Shown here: one piece after another, positions 28,207 to 35,904 of the stretch
Numbering within the stretch: the stretch's first letter is position 1
How the letters are laid out: each line of letters opens with the position of its first letter
The notes under the pieces: model-generated
The model's database searches: none
The model's input: only the letters and a program-made list of their open reading frames with translations
What the model was told of the DNA's origin: nothing
Assembly (NCBI RefSeq): GCF_001570525.1
Contig: NZ_BBXC01000013.1
Span: 124,001-188,000 of the forward strand
Origin: Herbidospora sakaeratensis
GTDB lineage: Bacteria; Actinomycetota; Actinomycetes; Streptosporangiales; Streptosporangiaceae
Direction: 5' to 3'
Length of the DNA: 64,000 nt
Program-made: the position numbers and the translations under genes

Positions 28207-28762
28207 ATCTGAAGACCGCGTCCGAGAACCCCTCGGACGCGGTCCAGACGAGCCTGACCCGGACATGGGTGGCGTTGCGGACGAAGGTCACCTTCCGCCC
28301 GCCGTCGGACACGGTGGCCCGCGCCCAGCCGTCGAACTTCCGGGTCAGGTGATGCTCCCACTTCTTGAGGTCGCCGACGGCCACCGCGGCGATGGACTCG
28401 GTCGGCGGCTCGCCGTCGGAGCAGTAACGCCCGAAGTTCGCGATCGCCGTGACCGTGCCCTCGTCCTCTTTGAGCCGGATGCTCTGGCAGGGGTCGGTCT
28501 CGGTGCCGTAGACGAGACGCGGGTGCGACCACGCGCCGGTCTCCGGGTCGTAGTGCTGCTCGGACAACCCCCGGCCGGCCTCGTACCGCATGGCGACCCG
28601 GCGGCCGTCGGGGAGGGTCAACTCCTCCGACGCGGGTTCCGGCAGAGCTTCGGCGGTGGGCGTGGGGGTCGGCGTGGGGCTCGGCCGGGCGACCGGCTCG
28701 TCCTGCCCGCAGGCCGCCGCGGACACGAGCAGCGTCAGGCAGATCAGGGCGCCTCGTATCAC
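28196..28762 (-). CDS. putative lipoprotein of unknown function
   Basis: The start is uncertain. The GTG at 28762 gives an 188-residue lipoprotein with signal VIRGALICLTLLVSAAAC (lipobox SAAC). The in-frame GTG at 28795 adds 11 residues. A Pro/Thr linker (PSPTPTPTPTAEALPEP) follows the lipid cysteine. The rest includes two more Cys (DPCQSIRL, FGRYCSDG) that could pair. No catalytic motif is visible. It is convergent with the secreted protein upstream, and its 3' coding part carries a perfect 13-bp hairpin that can terminate both genes. Confidence 0.72.
   Translation of the reverse strand: MIRGALICLTLLVSAAACGQDEPVARPSPTPTPTPTAEALPEPASEELTLPDGRRVAMRYEAGRGLSEQHYDPETGAWSHPRLVYGTETDPCQSIRLKEDEGTVTAIANFGRYCSDGEPPTESIAAVAVGDLKKWEHHLTRKFDGWARATVSDGGRKVTFVRNATHVRVRLVWTASEGFSDAVFRFSA
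28214..28244. terminator. perfect 13-bp hairpin, likely bidirectional terminator
   Basis: The arms are GACCGCGTCCGAG and CTCGGACGCGGTC around an AACCC loop. It lies just after the stop at 28206 on the plus strand and inside the last codons of the minus-strand lipoprotein gene. No U-tract follows, which is common in GC-rich actinomycetes. Confidence 0.65.
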
Positions 28763-28875
28763 GCCTTTCAGGCTAACGGTGAATCTTTCAGCCACGGCGG
28801 GGGACCGGTCCAGGTCATCGTCCAGGCAAGATCGACCCGCTGGTCGGCGGGACGCCGGGATGCGACTCTCGCGCC

Positions 28876-29079
28876 ATGCGCAAACTGATGGTCTCCGCAC
28901 TGCTCGCATTCGGCTTCGTGCTGTCCGTGGGCGCCGCGCCCGCGCAGGCGGCCACTCTCCGCAACGTCTACTACTACAACTGGGACTGCAACCGGGTGGG
29001 CAACCTCGGCATCACCGAGGGCTGGTGGACGTCCTACCAGTGCGTCCCGGAGCACGGCTACTGGTTCCTCTACGCGTAG
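28876..29079 (+). CDS. small secreted two-cysteine peptide
   Basis: This protein has 67 residues. A textbook signal peptide (MRKLMVSALLAFGFVLSVGA, cleavage after AQA) leaves a mature chain of about 42 residues that is rich in Tyr and Trp. The two Cys lie in WDCNRVGNLG and SYQCVPEHG and probably form one disulfide. The spacing Cys-x3-G-x2-G...G-W-W-x2-Y-x-Cys recalls small secreted actinobacterial proteins of unknown function that I remember, but I cannot name a family. A hairpin terminator follows, so it looks like its own transcription unit. Confidence 0.8.
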   Translation: MRKLMVSALLAFGFVLSVGAAPAQAATLRNVYYYNWDCNRVGNLGITEGWWTSYQCVPEHGYWFLYA

Positions 29080-29096
29080 CCCGGGACGACGCGGCC

Positions 29097-29126
29097 GGGC
29101 CGCGCACCCGAGCCGGTGCGTGGCCC
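29097..29126 (+). terminator. 12-bp hairpin after the small secreted peptide gene
   Basis: GGGCCGCGCACC pairs with GGTGCGTGGCCC (one G-U pair) across a CGAGCC loop, 18 bases past the stop at 29079. There is no U-tract. Confidence 0.6.
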
Positions 29127-29214
29127 CGTCGCCCGAGGTCTGATCACGGCTGATCCGCTCCACGAACGCACCCTCCCTGACCAGGCGACCTCCCACGGGC
29201 GTGTCGAGACGTCG

Positions 29215-29359
29215 CGCCACCGCCAATCGAGGCGGGACTGGCGTGCGACCCGCGGGCCGGCTCGTCCGCGCTCAGCCACAGGCCGATGAGCACGCGCGCC
29301 ACCATCTTCGGCAAGCCCATCCCGACCGCCGTCTCCACGGCCTCGCAATCCACGAGGCC
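29215..29359 (-). pseudogene. possible remnant of a MarR/GbsR-like regulator
   Basis: The 416-base gap 29080-29495 has no intact gene, but its minus strand reads VETAVGMGLPKMVARVLIGL followed by WLSADEP and SPASI. This resembles the winged-helix segment of GbsR/MarR-like regulators in actinomycetes (small residue, G-M-P-x-M-x-A-R-V, then S-P-A-S-I). There is no start, no recognition-helix continuation in frame, and no C-terminal half. I regard it as a decayed fragment. It could also be chance. Confidence 0.35.
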
Positions 29360-29385
29360 GGCCCCGGGCGAACGGGCCCGGGGCC
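29360..29385. other. perfect 10-bp GC hairpin in an otherwise empty gap
   Basis: GGCCCCGGGC and GCCCGGGGCC are separated by GAACGG. It lies upstream of the LRV gene and next to the regulator-like remnant. It may be a terminator left from a lost gene; no other role is apparent. Confidence 0.4.
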
Positions 29386-29495
29386 ACAACGCGCCGATCG
29401 AACTGCCTGGGGACCTCGATCGTGGGAGCGGCCTTCGGCCAGGCAGGACGCGTCAGTCCATCGCGGGCCGGATGGCCGTTCGATCCTGCTCGGGC

Positions 29496-31016
29496 ATGAT
29501 TCCTCCTGTGCTCCACGCTCTCCTCGGGCTGGCCGAGAACACGGCGCTACCGCCCCAACTGATCGATCAGCTCATCGCGACTGCGGACCCGGACGTCGCC
29601 GAGGCCGTGGCCTGCCGGTCGGATCTCAGCCGTGTGCAGGTGGCCGCGCTGTCACGCTTCGAGGGAGCCGCCGTACGACTCGCCCACGAAGGGCGGCTCA
29701 CGGCCGACGACGTCGATCCGGTAGCCCGGCCACGTGTCGCACTCGCCCTCCTTGAAGAACGTTCCGGCAGGCCGGAGTGGGCGAGACTGCTCGCTGCCGA
29801 TCCTCTGGCGGAGACGCGGGAGAAGCTGGCGGCCTGCCCCGGCCTGCCACCCGATGTGCTGCGGACACTCGCCTCCGACCCCGATGTCCGGGTGGTCGCC
29901 GAGCTCGCGCTGTGGGCGCCCGCGGACCTGGCCGGCGAGCTTGCGGCGCATCCGCATGCCGATGTCCGTCGTTCGGTGGCGGCCAACGAAAAGACGCCGG
30001 CAACGGTACTGGCGTCGTTGCTGACCGGTGAGGGGCTCCCGCCGGCGCGGTCCTGCTTGGTCTGTGATCGAGAACCGGTCCCCTTCGTTCACGATCCGGG
30101 CTGCGAACGATCTGACTGCTCACTGCCGCCGGGCGTTTCCTGCGATGGCTCCCATGAGTCGGCTGTGCGGGAAATCCAGCAGATGGCGCTGAGGAACCCG
30201 GCTGCCCCGGTCGACGCCGTCGTGGGCTTCGTCAGTCATCCTTCGACTCTGATGCGCGTCGACTTGGCGGCCCGCACCGATCTGCCCGCACACGTGTACG
30301 CGCAGCTCGCCGAGGATCCCATCCCGTGGGTGCGCGCGACGCTCGCGGGCAACCCCTCGATCAGGGAGGACCTGATCCGCGCCGTGGCCACCGATCGCGG
30401 CCACGACGTCCGGTATCGACTTGCCCACCATCCCGAGCTGCCGCTCGACGTCCTGTCCGACATCGCAGGCGACACCCGGCTCGGCCAGGTGCTCCTGCCG
30501 CGCATCGCATCCGCCTCCGTGGCCGAAGTCACGGCACTGGCCGCGTCACCGATCCCGGCGGTTCGCATGCTGCTCGCCCAGCGGCGCGACCTGTCACCCG
30601 AAATCCGTGGCGCGTTCGCCGACGATCCCGACGCGAGGGTGGTCAAGTCCGTCGCGCCGCACCCGGGCCTGTCCGAAGCGCAGCTCCGTGCGATGGTCAC
30701 GCGCCACGGCGCGCGGGTGCTGGCGAAAGTGGCCGTCAACCCGGACGCCACGGCCCCGCTGCTGGAGGACCTCGCTCAGCACCGGCCGCCGGTGCGGAAG
30801 GCGTTCCGCGCGATCGCCCGGCATCCCAGCGCCACGGCCACGGCGCTGCTCGCCTGCCTCGACGATCACCAGGCCAGACCCCTGGCCGCCCGCCACCCCG
30901 CCCTGCCGCTCTCGGCGATCGTCGAACTACTCCACGACGAAGACTGGCAGGTGGTAGAGGCCGCGGCCGCCAACCCGTCGTTGCCGCTCGCCGCGATGCG
31001 AGAGCTGATTCCCTGA
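29496..31016 (+). CDS. leucine-rich-repeat-variant (LRV) protein with a central cysteine cluster
   Basis: This protein has 506 residues made mostly of about 24-residue helical repeats such as DPDVAEAVACRSDLSRVQVA, ADPLAETREKLAACPGLPPD and NPSIREDLIRAVATDRGHDV, the LRV type of HEAT-like solenoid. The centre holds C187-x2-C190-x12-C203-x4-C208-x7-C216, a possible metal or Fe-S site (LRV of Azotobacter has a 4Fe-4S cluster; recalled). It has no signal peptide and is probably cytoplasmic, acting as a protein-binding scaffold. The ATG at 29496 lacks an obvious ribosome site; a GTG at 29508 is possible. The next gene also encodes helical repeats. Confidence 0.8.
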   Translation: MIPPVLHALLGLAENTALPPQLIDQLIATADPDVAEAVACRSDLSRVQVAALSRFEGAAVRLAHEGRLTADDVDPVARPRVALALLEERSGRPEWARLLAADPLAETREKLAACPGLPPDVLRTLASDPDVRVVAELALWAPADLAGELAAHPHADVRRSVAANEKTPATVLASLLTGEGLPPARSCLVCDREPVPFVHDPGCERSDCSLPPGVSCDGSHESAVREIQQMALRNPAAPVDAVVGFVSHPSTLMRVDLAARTDLPAHVYAQLAEDPIPWVRATLAGNPSIREDLIRAVATDRGHDVRYRLAHHPELPLDVLSDIAGDTRLGQVLLPRIASASVAEVTALAASPIPAVRMLLAQRRDLSPEIRGAFADDPDARVVKSVAPHPGLSEAQLRAMVTRHGARVLAKVAVNPDATAPLLEDLAQHRPPVRKAFRAIARHPSATATALLACLDDHQARPLAARHPALPLSAIVELLHDEDWQVVEAAAANPSLPLAAMRELIP

Positions 31017-31162
31017 GACGCGATCCGCTTGACCGTCGGGTCGATCGACGTCATACGCACCTAGAAGACACGACCGACAGGACCCGGGCATCATGGCCAT
31101 GCCGCTATTCGCTCCCGCAGCGCCGCCTCCACCCCGGGGATACTGCATGCCGATGACCGAAT

Positions 31163-32410
31163 ATGACAGTCCGGCCTCGTTCCGCGGTCAGCTCCAACGG
31201 GGACGCGGTGCATCGCACGTCGACCGCCCCCGGCGCGGCCGACGCGGTGTATGAGTGCGTGATCACGGACCCGCGCTGGGACCGACAAGTCGATCAACGT
31301 GACGGCTACCTCGCCGGTCTCATCGCTCGGCTCGACCTGCCACTGGCGCCGATTGAACAGCACCTGCTCACGTACGACGGCGAGGACGCCGAACCGGTTG
31401 AGCTCGCCTTGCGGGTCCTTGCCCTGCTCCCGATGGCCGGTCGGCTCGACGCGGCGGCCGTGCTGCGCGGATACGCGATCGACGGGCCGCATTGGTCCAC
31501 GGCACTGGAGGCGATCGGCGACAGCGGCGCGATGACGCTTCCCGCCATCTGGGACGGGCTCGCGGACGACATCATGGCCAACCGCGACGATGCCCAGCTT
31601 GCACAGGCGATCTGGTGCGACTCGGAGCCGTGGACGACGTTCGCGCGCTCCCAGCCACGCGTCCGGCGAATCATCGTCGAGCGCAACGCCTCCCGTCCAC
31701 CCGGACCGGCCAGGCGCGACACCCGACCCGGAATCGTCGCCATCGGCACCGAAGACCTGATCGGGCTCGTCGCCGCCGGCGGCTCCGGGCGGCGGCGGGC
31801 GCTGGAGGAACTGGGCAGGCGCGGCGATCGCGTCGTCTTCGACTTCGCCGAGGACCCCGGCCTGCGCAACGCGGCCGGGTGGCTGCCGGGTATCCCACAG
31901 GCGCTCCACCACCTCGGGCGAGACGCGCTGCCACGCGCCCGCACGTGGATCGGCAGCGGCGACGACACCCTCGTCGCGTTCGGGGAGCGGGTGGTGGCAG
32001 AGGTCGGTGACCGGGGCGATGCGCCGGCGTTGCTGGCCGCGTTGCACCGCACGGTCGCCGCCGGAGAATGGTGCGCCGCCGAGGTTCCCGCACGAGGCCT
32101 GGGCCGGTTGGGGATCCAGGAAGCCGCGAGCGAGCTCATGGCCGCGTGGGAAGGCACGCTTCATTCGCTCGCCCGGGAAGCGTTCCTAGACGGGCTTCGG
32201 GGATGTGCGCCGCGTGAAGCCGAAGCCCTCGTGGTCGAGGGACTTGACGACTGCGAGCCGACGGTGCGGCGGCGCGCGTGTGAGGCGGCGCCAGACACGG
32301 CCGCAGTCCGCTCGCGTCTGCGGGAGTTGACCGCCGACCCCCTGGCAGCCGAGGTCCATGAGGCCGCGAACACGCGACTGCGGGTCCTGGCCGTGCGCGG
32401 CATCACCTGA
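31163..32410 (+). CDS. HEAT-repeat-like protein, probably frameshifted at the 5' end
   Basis: The open frame gives 415 residues of alpha-helical repeats (VYECVITDPRWDRQVDQRDG near the start, later repeats EVGDRGDAPALLAALHRTVA and VEGLDDCEPTVRRRACEAAP). The first 25 residues (MTVRPRSAVSSNG) look unlike a natural N-terminus. An ATG at 31152 in another frame encodes MTEYDSPASFRGQLQRGRGA, and Q-L-Q-R-G-R-G is, as I recall, how related actinomycete proteins begin. A one-base indel near 31205-31230 would join the two. It is thus either a mutated gene or a sequencing error. The function is unknown; it is perhaps a partner of the LRV protein. Confidence 0.7.
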   Translation: MTVRPRSAVSSNGDAVHRTSTAPGAADAVYECVITDPRWDRQVDQRDGYLAGLIARLDLPLAPIEQHLLTYDGEDAEPVELALRVLALLPMAGRLDAAAVLRGYAIDGPHWSTALEAIGDSGAMTLPAIWDGLADDIMANRDDAQLAQAIWCDSEPWTTFARSQPRVRRIIVERNASRPPGPARRDTRPGIVAIGTEDLIGLVAAGGSGRRRALEELGRRGDRVVFDFAEDPGLRNAAGWLPGIPQALHHLGRDALPRARTWIGSGDDTLVAFGERVVAEVGDRGDAPALLAALHRTVAAGEWCAAEVPARGLGRLGIQEAASELMAAWEGTLHSLAREAFLDGLRGCAPREAEALVVEGLDDCEPTVRRRACEAAPDTAAVRSRLRELTADPLAAEVHEAANTRLRVLAVRGIT

Positions 32411-32457
32411 CCAGAAGCCGGCAGGACGGCGAGCACCCTGTGGGAGGATGCGGACCC

Positions 32458-33438
32458 GTGAAGTCAAAGATCGCGGGGATCGGCGTCGCCGTCCTCGCCT
32501 CCGTCGTGCTCGTCCCCTTACCCGCCGAGGCCGCCGCCCCCGACCCGGTCGCGGCCGTGAAGCGGCTGCTGGCGCAGAAGCGCACGGCGAAGGTCATCGA
32601 ATGGGGCACGGTCATGCTGGGCGGCCGGGGCCGCAAGATCAACAGCATGATGCACCTGTTCGACTACCACTTCGAGCGCAAGGGCTGGCTCCAACTGGGG
32701 CCGGGCGGCGTGGTCGGCTCCGACCTGACCAGGAAGCTCATGTTCAAGCGCGACGGGACCCTCGCCATCGCCAAGGAGGACGCGGCGGGCGGCGACCTCC
32801 AGGCCAGGAGCCTGCTCGCCCAGACCTCCCTCCACCGGTCGGTCACGGCGAACGGCCGCCACTACTCGTCCGGGAAGCTCTACTCCGCGGCGCTGCCGAA
32901 GGGCAGGCCGTGGGCCTACCGGGGCAGGGCGGTGAGCGGCGGCGCCTTCACCGACCAGATCGTCAACGTCTTCGAGCCCAGGACGCTGCGGCGCCTGCTG
33001 TCCGACACCTACGAGAAGAAGTACATCTCCGGACCGGTCTTCATCGACCCGCTGGGCCGCTCGCAGCAGAACCTCTACTCGTGGCGGGGCAAGCTCACCT
33101 TCGACGACCTCTACGCCGTCTCGCCGACCTTCCGGGCGCTCGCCCTGGCCAAGCCCGACGAGTCGTACGGCCCGGCGGAGGTGTGGTGGGACCTGCTGAC
33201 CGACCGGGCCGGGGTGCCGGTGCGGTTCAACATCATGTGGGACACCGCCTACCAGGGGCACTACTCGTCGAAGGAACGCGCCGAGGGCAGCACGATCACC
33301 GACTTCGTCGGCTGGCGGACCGGCCTGCCGGTCAAGCCGCCCCACTCCACGAAGGTGGCGCCGCTGCCGAGCCCGGCGGCCGGGCTGCCCGAGTTCGACG
33401 ACGTCATGGAGGTCATCCGGGGGCGGCGCCCCCGGTGA
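32458..33438 (+). CDS. secreted protein of unknown function (related to the protein at 27403)
   Basis: This protein has 326 residues. The GTG at 32458 has GGAGG ten bases upstream and begins a signal peptide (VKSKIAGIGVAVLASVVLV, cleavage near AEA). The mature part includes RKLMFKRDGTLAIAKED, IVNVFEPRTLRRLL and AVSPTFRALALAK, blocks shared loosely with the protein encoded at 27403. No enzyme motif is seen. It overlaps the convergent HxlR gene by 26 bases. Confidence 0.78.
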   Translation: MKSKIAGIGVAVLASVVLVPLPAEAAAPDPVAAVKRLLAQKRTAKVIEWGTVMLGGRGRKINSMMHLFDYHFERKGWLQLGPGGVVGSDLTRKLMFKRDGTLAIAKEDAAGGDLQARSLLAQTSLHRSVTANGRHYSSGKLYSAALPKGRPWAYRGRAVSGGAFTDQIVNVFEPRTLRRLLSDTYEKKYISGPVFIDPLGRSQQNLYSWRGKLTFDDLYAVSPTFRALALAKPDESYGPAEVWWDLLTDRAGVPVRFNIMWDTAYQGHYSSKERAEGSTITDFVGWRTGLPVKPPHSTKVAPLPSPAAGLPEFDDVMEVIRGRRPR

Positions 33439-33904
33439 CGGCGGGGCCCGCCAGGCGTTCGAACGCGCCCGGGCCCTCGTGGGGCTTCGGCGGGGCGTCG
33501 AGGTGGCGGGCGCGCAGTTCGTCCATCAGTTCCTCGACGAACGCCGGGCCCCCCTCCCGCATGAGCCGCTGACGGTCGCGCAGTCTCTCGTCGCCCGGCC
33601 GCCAGTCGAGGCCCCAGTTCCCGAGGGTGTAGATGATCGGCAACGTCTGGATGCCGGCCTCCGTCAGGCTGTAGCGGGCGCGCTGGCCCCGGGCGGCGGT
33701 TCCGCGGGTGAGCAGGCCGGCCTCGACGAGCCGCACCAGGCGGTCGGCGAGGATGTTCGAGGCGATGCCCTCGGCCGAGCCGGTGAGCAGGGCCCGGAAG
33801 TGGCGAAGGTCGCCGAACATGACGTCGCGCAGCACCAGCAGCGACCACCGATCTCCGAGCACCTCGACGGCGGCGTTGATCGGACACCCGGACCGTGGGT
33901 CCAC
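33413..33904 (-). CDS. HxlR-family transcriptional regulator
   Basis: This protein has 163 residues. The start GTG at 33904 is set by a strong AAGGAGG site. A longer frame to 33961 would put that site inside the gene. The HxlR winged helix is clear: CPINAAVEVLGDRWSLLVLR, then ILADRLVRLVEAGLLTRG, and RYSLTEAGIQTLPIIYTLGN. The N-terminal Cys of the family is present. It is divergent from the DHFR-fold gene at 33981 and probably controls it together with the MBL gene. Confidence 0.88.
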   Translation of the reverse strand: MDPRSGCPINAAVEVLGDRWSLLVLRDVMFGDLRHFRALLTGSAEGIASNILADRLVRLVEAGLLTRGTAARGQRARYSLTEAGIQTLPIIYTLGNWGLDWRPGDERLRDRQRLMREGGPAFVEELMDELRARHLDAPPKPHEGPGAFERLAGPAVTGGAAPG

Positions 33905-33980
33905 GATTCCCTCCTTGACAGGCGTTTCGCCGTCCCGATAGTAGTTGCAGAATACAACCACTTGTGGAGAGGGGAAGCCG

Positions 33981-34577
33981 ATGGGGCGGTTCGTCTATGC
34001 GATGCAGGTCTCCCTCGACCTGCGGATCGAGCAGGTTCCCGGCGACAACGGCGCCGGTGAGTGGCTGCGGATCCACGAGGAGCTGCACCGCGAGGCCAAC
34101 GCGCGCACGCGGGCGCTCTCGCTCCTCGTCCACGGCCGCGTCTACTACGAGGTCATGGAGGAGTTCTGGCCGAGGGCGCACGAAGACCCGACTCTGCCCG
34201 ACTACATGCACGAATACGGCGAGATCTGGACGTCCAAGCCCAAGATCCTGGTCTCCCGCACGCGCCGCAGCGCCGGCCACGACACCCGGATCATCGGCGG
34301 CGACGACGCGATCGAGCGGCTCGCCGCCCTGCGGGCCGAGACCGAGGGCGGCATCGGGGTGGGCGGGGCGGCGCTCGCCACCCAGCTGCTCCGGGCGGGG
34401 CTGCTCGACGAGCTGCTGCTCTTCACCCACCCCTCGATCCTCGGTTTCGGCCGCACGTTGTTCGACGACTACGACCGGCCGGTCGACCTCGACCTGATCG
34501 AGCAGCGGTCGTTCGAGCAGGGCGTCACCCTGCACCACTACGCGGTCGTCGACGCGAAGGAGGCGGGCGCGTGCTGA
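33981..34577 (+). CDS. DHFR-fold (RibD C-terminal-like) reductase
   Basis: This protein has 198 residues, with a clear GGAGAGGGGAA site before the ATG at 33981. It opens MGRFVYAMQVSLDLRIEQV and has [34 protein letters not shown] and GGIGVGGAALATQLLRAGLL, the pattern of dihydrofolate-reductase-like proteins of the YyaP/YwjB group. It probably binds NADPH; the substrate is unknown. The next gene overlaps its 3' end by seven bases. Confidence 0.87.
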   Translation: MGRFVYAMQVSLDLRIEQVPGDNGAGEWLRIHEELHREANARTRALSLLVHGRVYYEVMEEFWPRAHEDPTLPDYMHEYGEIWTSKPKILVSRTRRSAGHDTRIIGGDDAIERLAALRAETEGGIGVGGAALATQLLRAGLLDELLLFTHPSILGFGRTLFDDYDRPVDLDLIEQRSFEQGVTLHHYAVVDAKEAGAC

Positions 34578-35380
34578 CCCGGGTCGCCGAGGGCGTGCTG
34601 GTGCACGAGAGCATGTTCGTGCAGAGCAACGCTGTCGTGGTGCGGGGCCCGGACGGCGTGCTGCTCGTCGACCCGGGGGTGACCGGAGCCGAACTCGGTT
34701 GTCTCGTGGACGACCTGGCGGAGCTGGGGCAGACCGTGGTCGCGGGCTTCTCGACCCATCCCCACTGGGACCACGTGCTCTGGGACGCCCGGTTCGGCGA
34801 CGTCCCCCGCTACGGCACGGCGCGCTGCGCGGCCGCCATCCGGGAGGAGTTGTCGGACGCGGGCGCGAAGGACCGCATCGCCGACCACCTGCTGGAGACC
34901 GAGATCGCCGGGCAGGTGCCGCTCGACCTCCTCGGCCTGGTCGCCGGCCTGCCCGCCGGCGCCACGGTGATCCCGTGGGACGGCCCCCGGGTCCGGATCA
35001 TCGAGCACCAGGCGCACGCCCCCGGCCACGCGGCGCTGCTGATCGAGGACCGTGGTGTCCTGATCGCGGGGGACATGGTGTCCGACGTCCTGATCCCGAT
35101 GTTCGAGTTCGACGAGGCCGCCGACCCGATCGGCGACTACCTCACCGCGCTGACGCTGCTCGAAGATGTCGCGGACGACGCCCACGTCGTCATCCCCGGC
35201 CACGGGTCGGTCGGCGGACCGGGCCAGGCGCGGGCCCGGATCGACCGGGACCGCGCCTACGTGCTCGCGCTGCGGGACGGCCGGGTCCCGGACGACCCCC
35301 GGATCGGCCCGGCGGCCAAGCCCGGCTGGGAGTGGGTGGGCGACGTCCACGAAGGGCAGTTCCGGCGGTTCGCCCGTTAG
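34571..35380 (+). CDS. metallo-beta-lactamase-fold hydrolase
   Basis: This protein has 269 residues. The zinc motif THPHWDHV (HxHxDH) is followed by a His in HAPGHAALLI, the Asp in IAGDMVSD and a final His in VIPGHGSVGG. Members hydrolyse esters, thioesters or lactones. The GTG at 34571 lies within the end of the reductase gene, so the two are translated together, probably under the HxlR regulator. No signal peptide is seen. The substrate is unknown. Confidence 0.88.
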   Translation: MLTRVAEGVLVHESMFVQSNAVVVRGPDGVLLVDPGVTGAELGCLVDDLAELGQTVVAGFSTHPHWDHVLWDARFGDVPRYGTARCAAAIREELSDAGAKDRIADHLLETEIAGQVPLDLLGLVAGLPAGATVIPWDGPRVRIIEHQAHAPGHAALLIEDRGVLIAGDMVSDVLIPMFEFDEAADPIGDYLTALTLLEDVADDAHVVIPGHGSVGGPGQARARIDRDRAYVLALRDGRVPDDPRIGPAAKPGWEWVGDVHEGQFRRFAR

Positions 35381-35811
35381 TCGAGCACCTGAACGTGCCC
35401 GACCTGGACGACCTCCTCGTCGGCCTGGCCGACGAGCACCAGAGCGGCGGCGGCGACGACCAACGCCGCCACGGCGGCCGCCCACCGGGGCCGGCGTCGT
35501 GGACGAAGAGGAGACGGTTCCGGCGGCACACCCAGGTCCAGCCGGGTGCGCACGGTGTTCCACGCCGTGGCCGCCTGTTCGTCCAGGCCGCAACCGAGGA
35601 CGAACGCGGTGAGCGCCTCCTGGCGGGGGAGCGAGTCGCGTTTGAGCATCCCGGCCGCGGTCGAATAGGGCAGATGGCGGCCGGCCCGCTGCGCGTGCAG
35701 CTGGATGTCGCGGTAGCTGCGTCCAGACCAGGTCTTGAGTGTGCGCAACTGGGCCACGAACTCGGCGTCGGTGCGCGCGGCGGCCGGGTCGGGACGGGCT
35801 TCTGGGCTCAT
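35377..35811 (-). CDS. helix-turn-helix membrane-anchored protein
   Basis: This protein has 144 residues. The N-terminal half is an XRE-like DNA-binding region (FVAQLRTLKTWSGRSYRDI, YSTAAGMLKRDSLPRQEALT) of a type frequent in actinomycetes. The C-terminus has one transmembrane helix (WAAAVAALVVAAAALVLVG) and an acidic tail. It may be a membrane-tethered regulator. The ATG at 35811 is divergent from the serine hydrolase at 35905. The gene ends convergently with the MBL gene with a 4-base overlap. Confidence 0.78.
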   Translation of the reverse strand: MSPEARPDPAAARTDAEFVAQLRTLKTWSGRSYRDIQLHAQRAGRHLPYSTAAGMLKRDSLPRQEALTAFVLGCGLDEQAATAWNTVRTRLDLGVPPEPSPLRPRRRPRWAAAVAALVVAAAALVLVGQADEEVVQVGHVQVLD

Positions 35812-35904
35812 AACCCGGCAGTACAACGGAGTCGCACGGATCCGCACAAGCCGGAACGGCACATTCGTTGCCCCGGATCCGCGGGATCGGCCAGCGTCGA
35901 TCAC

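Noticed and set aside
29286-29495. Upstream extension of the LRV gene (70 codons)
   Set aside because: Its Arg/Pro-rich text does not match the repeats and covers the hairpin and regulator-like remnant on the other strand.
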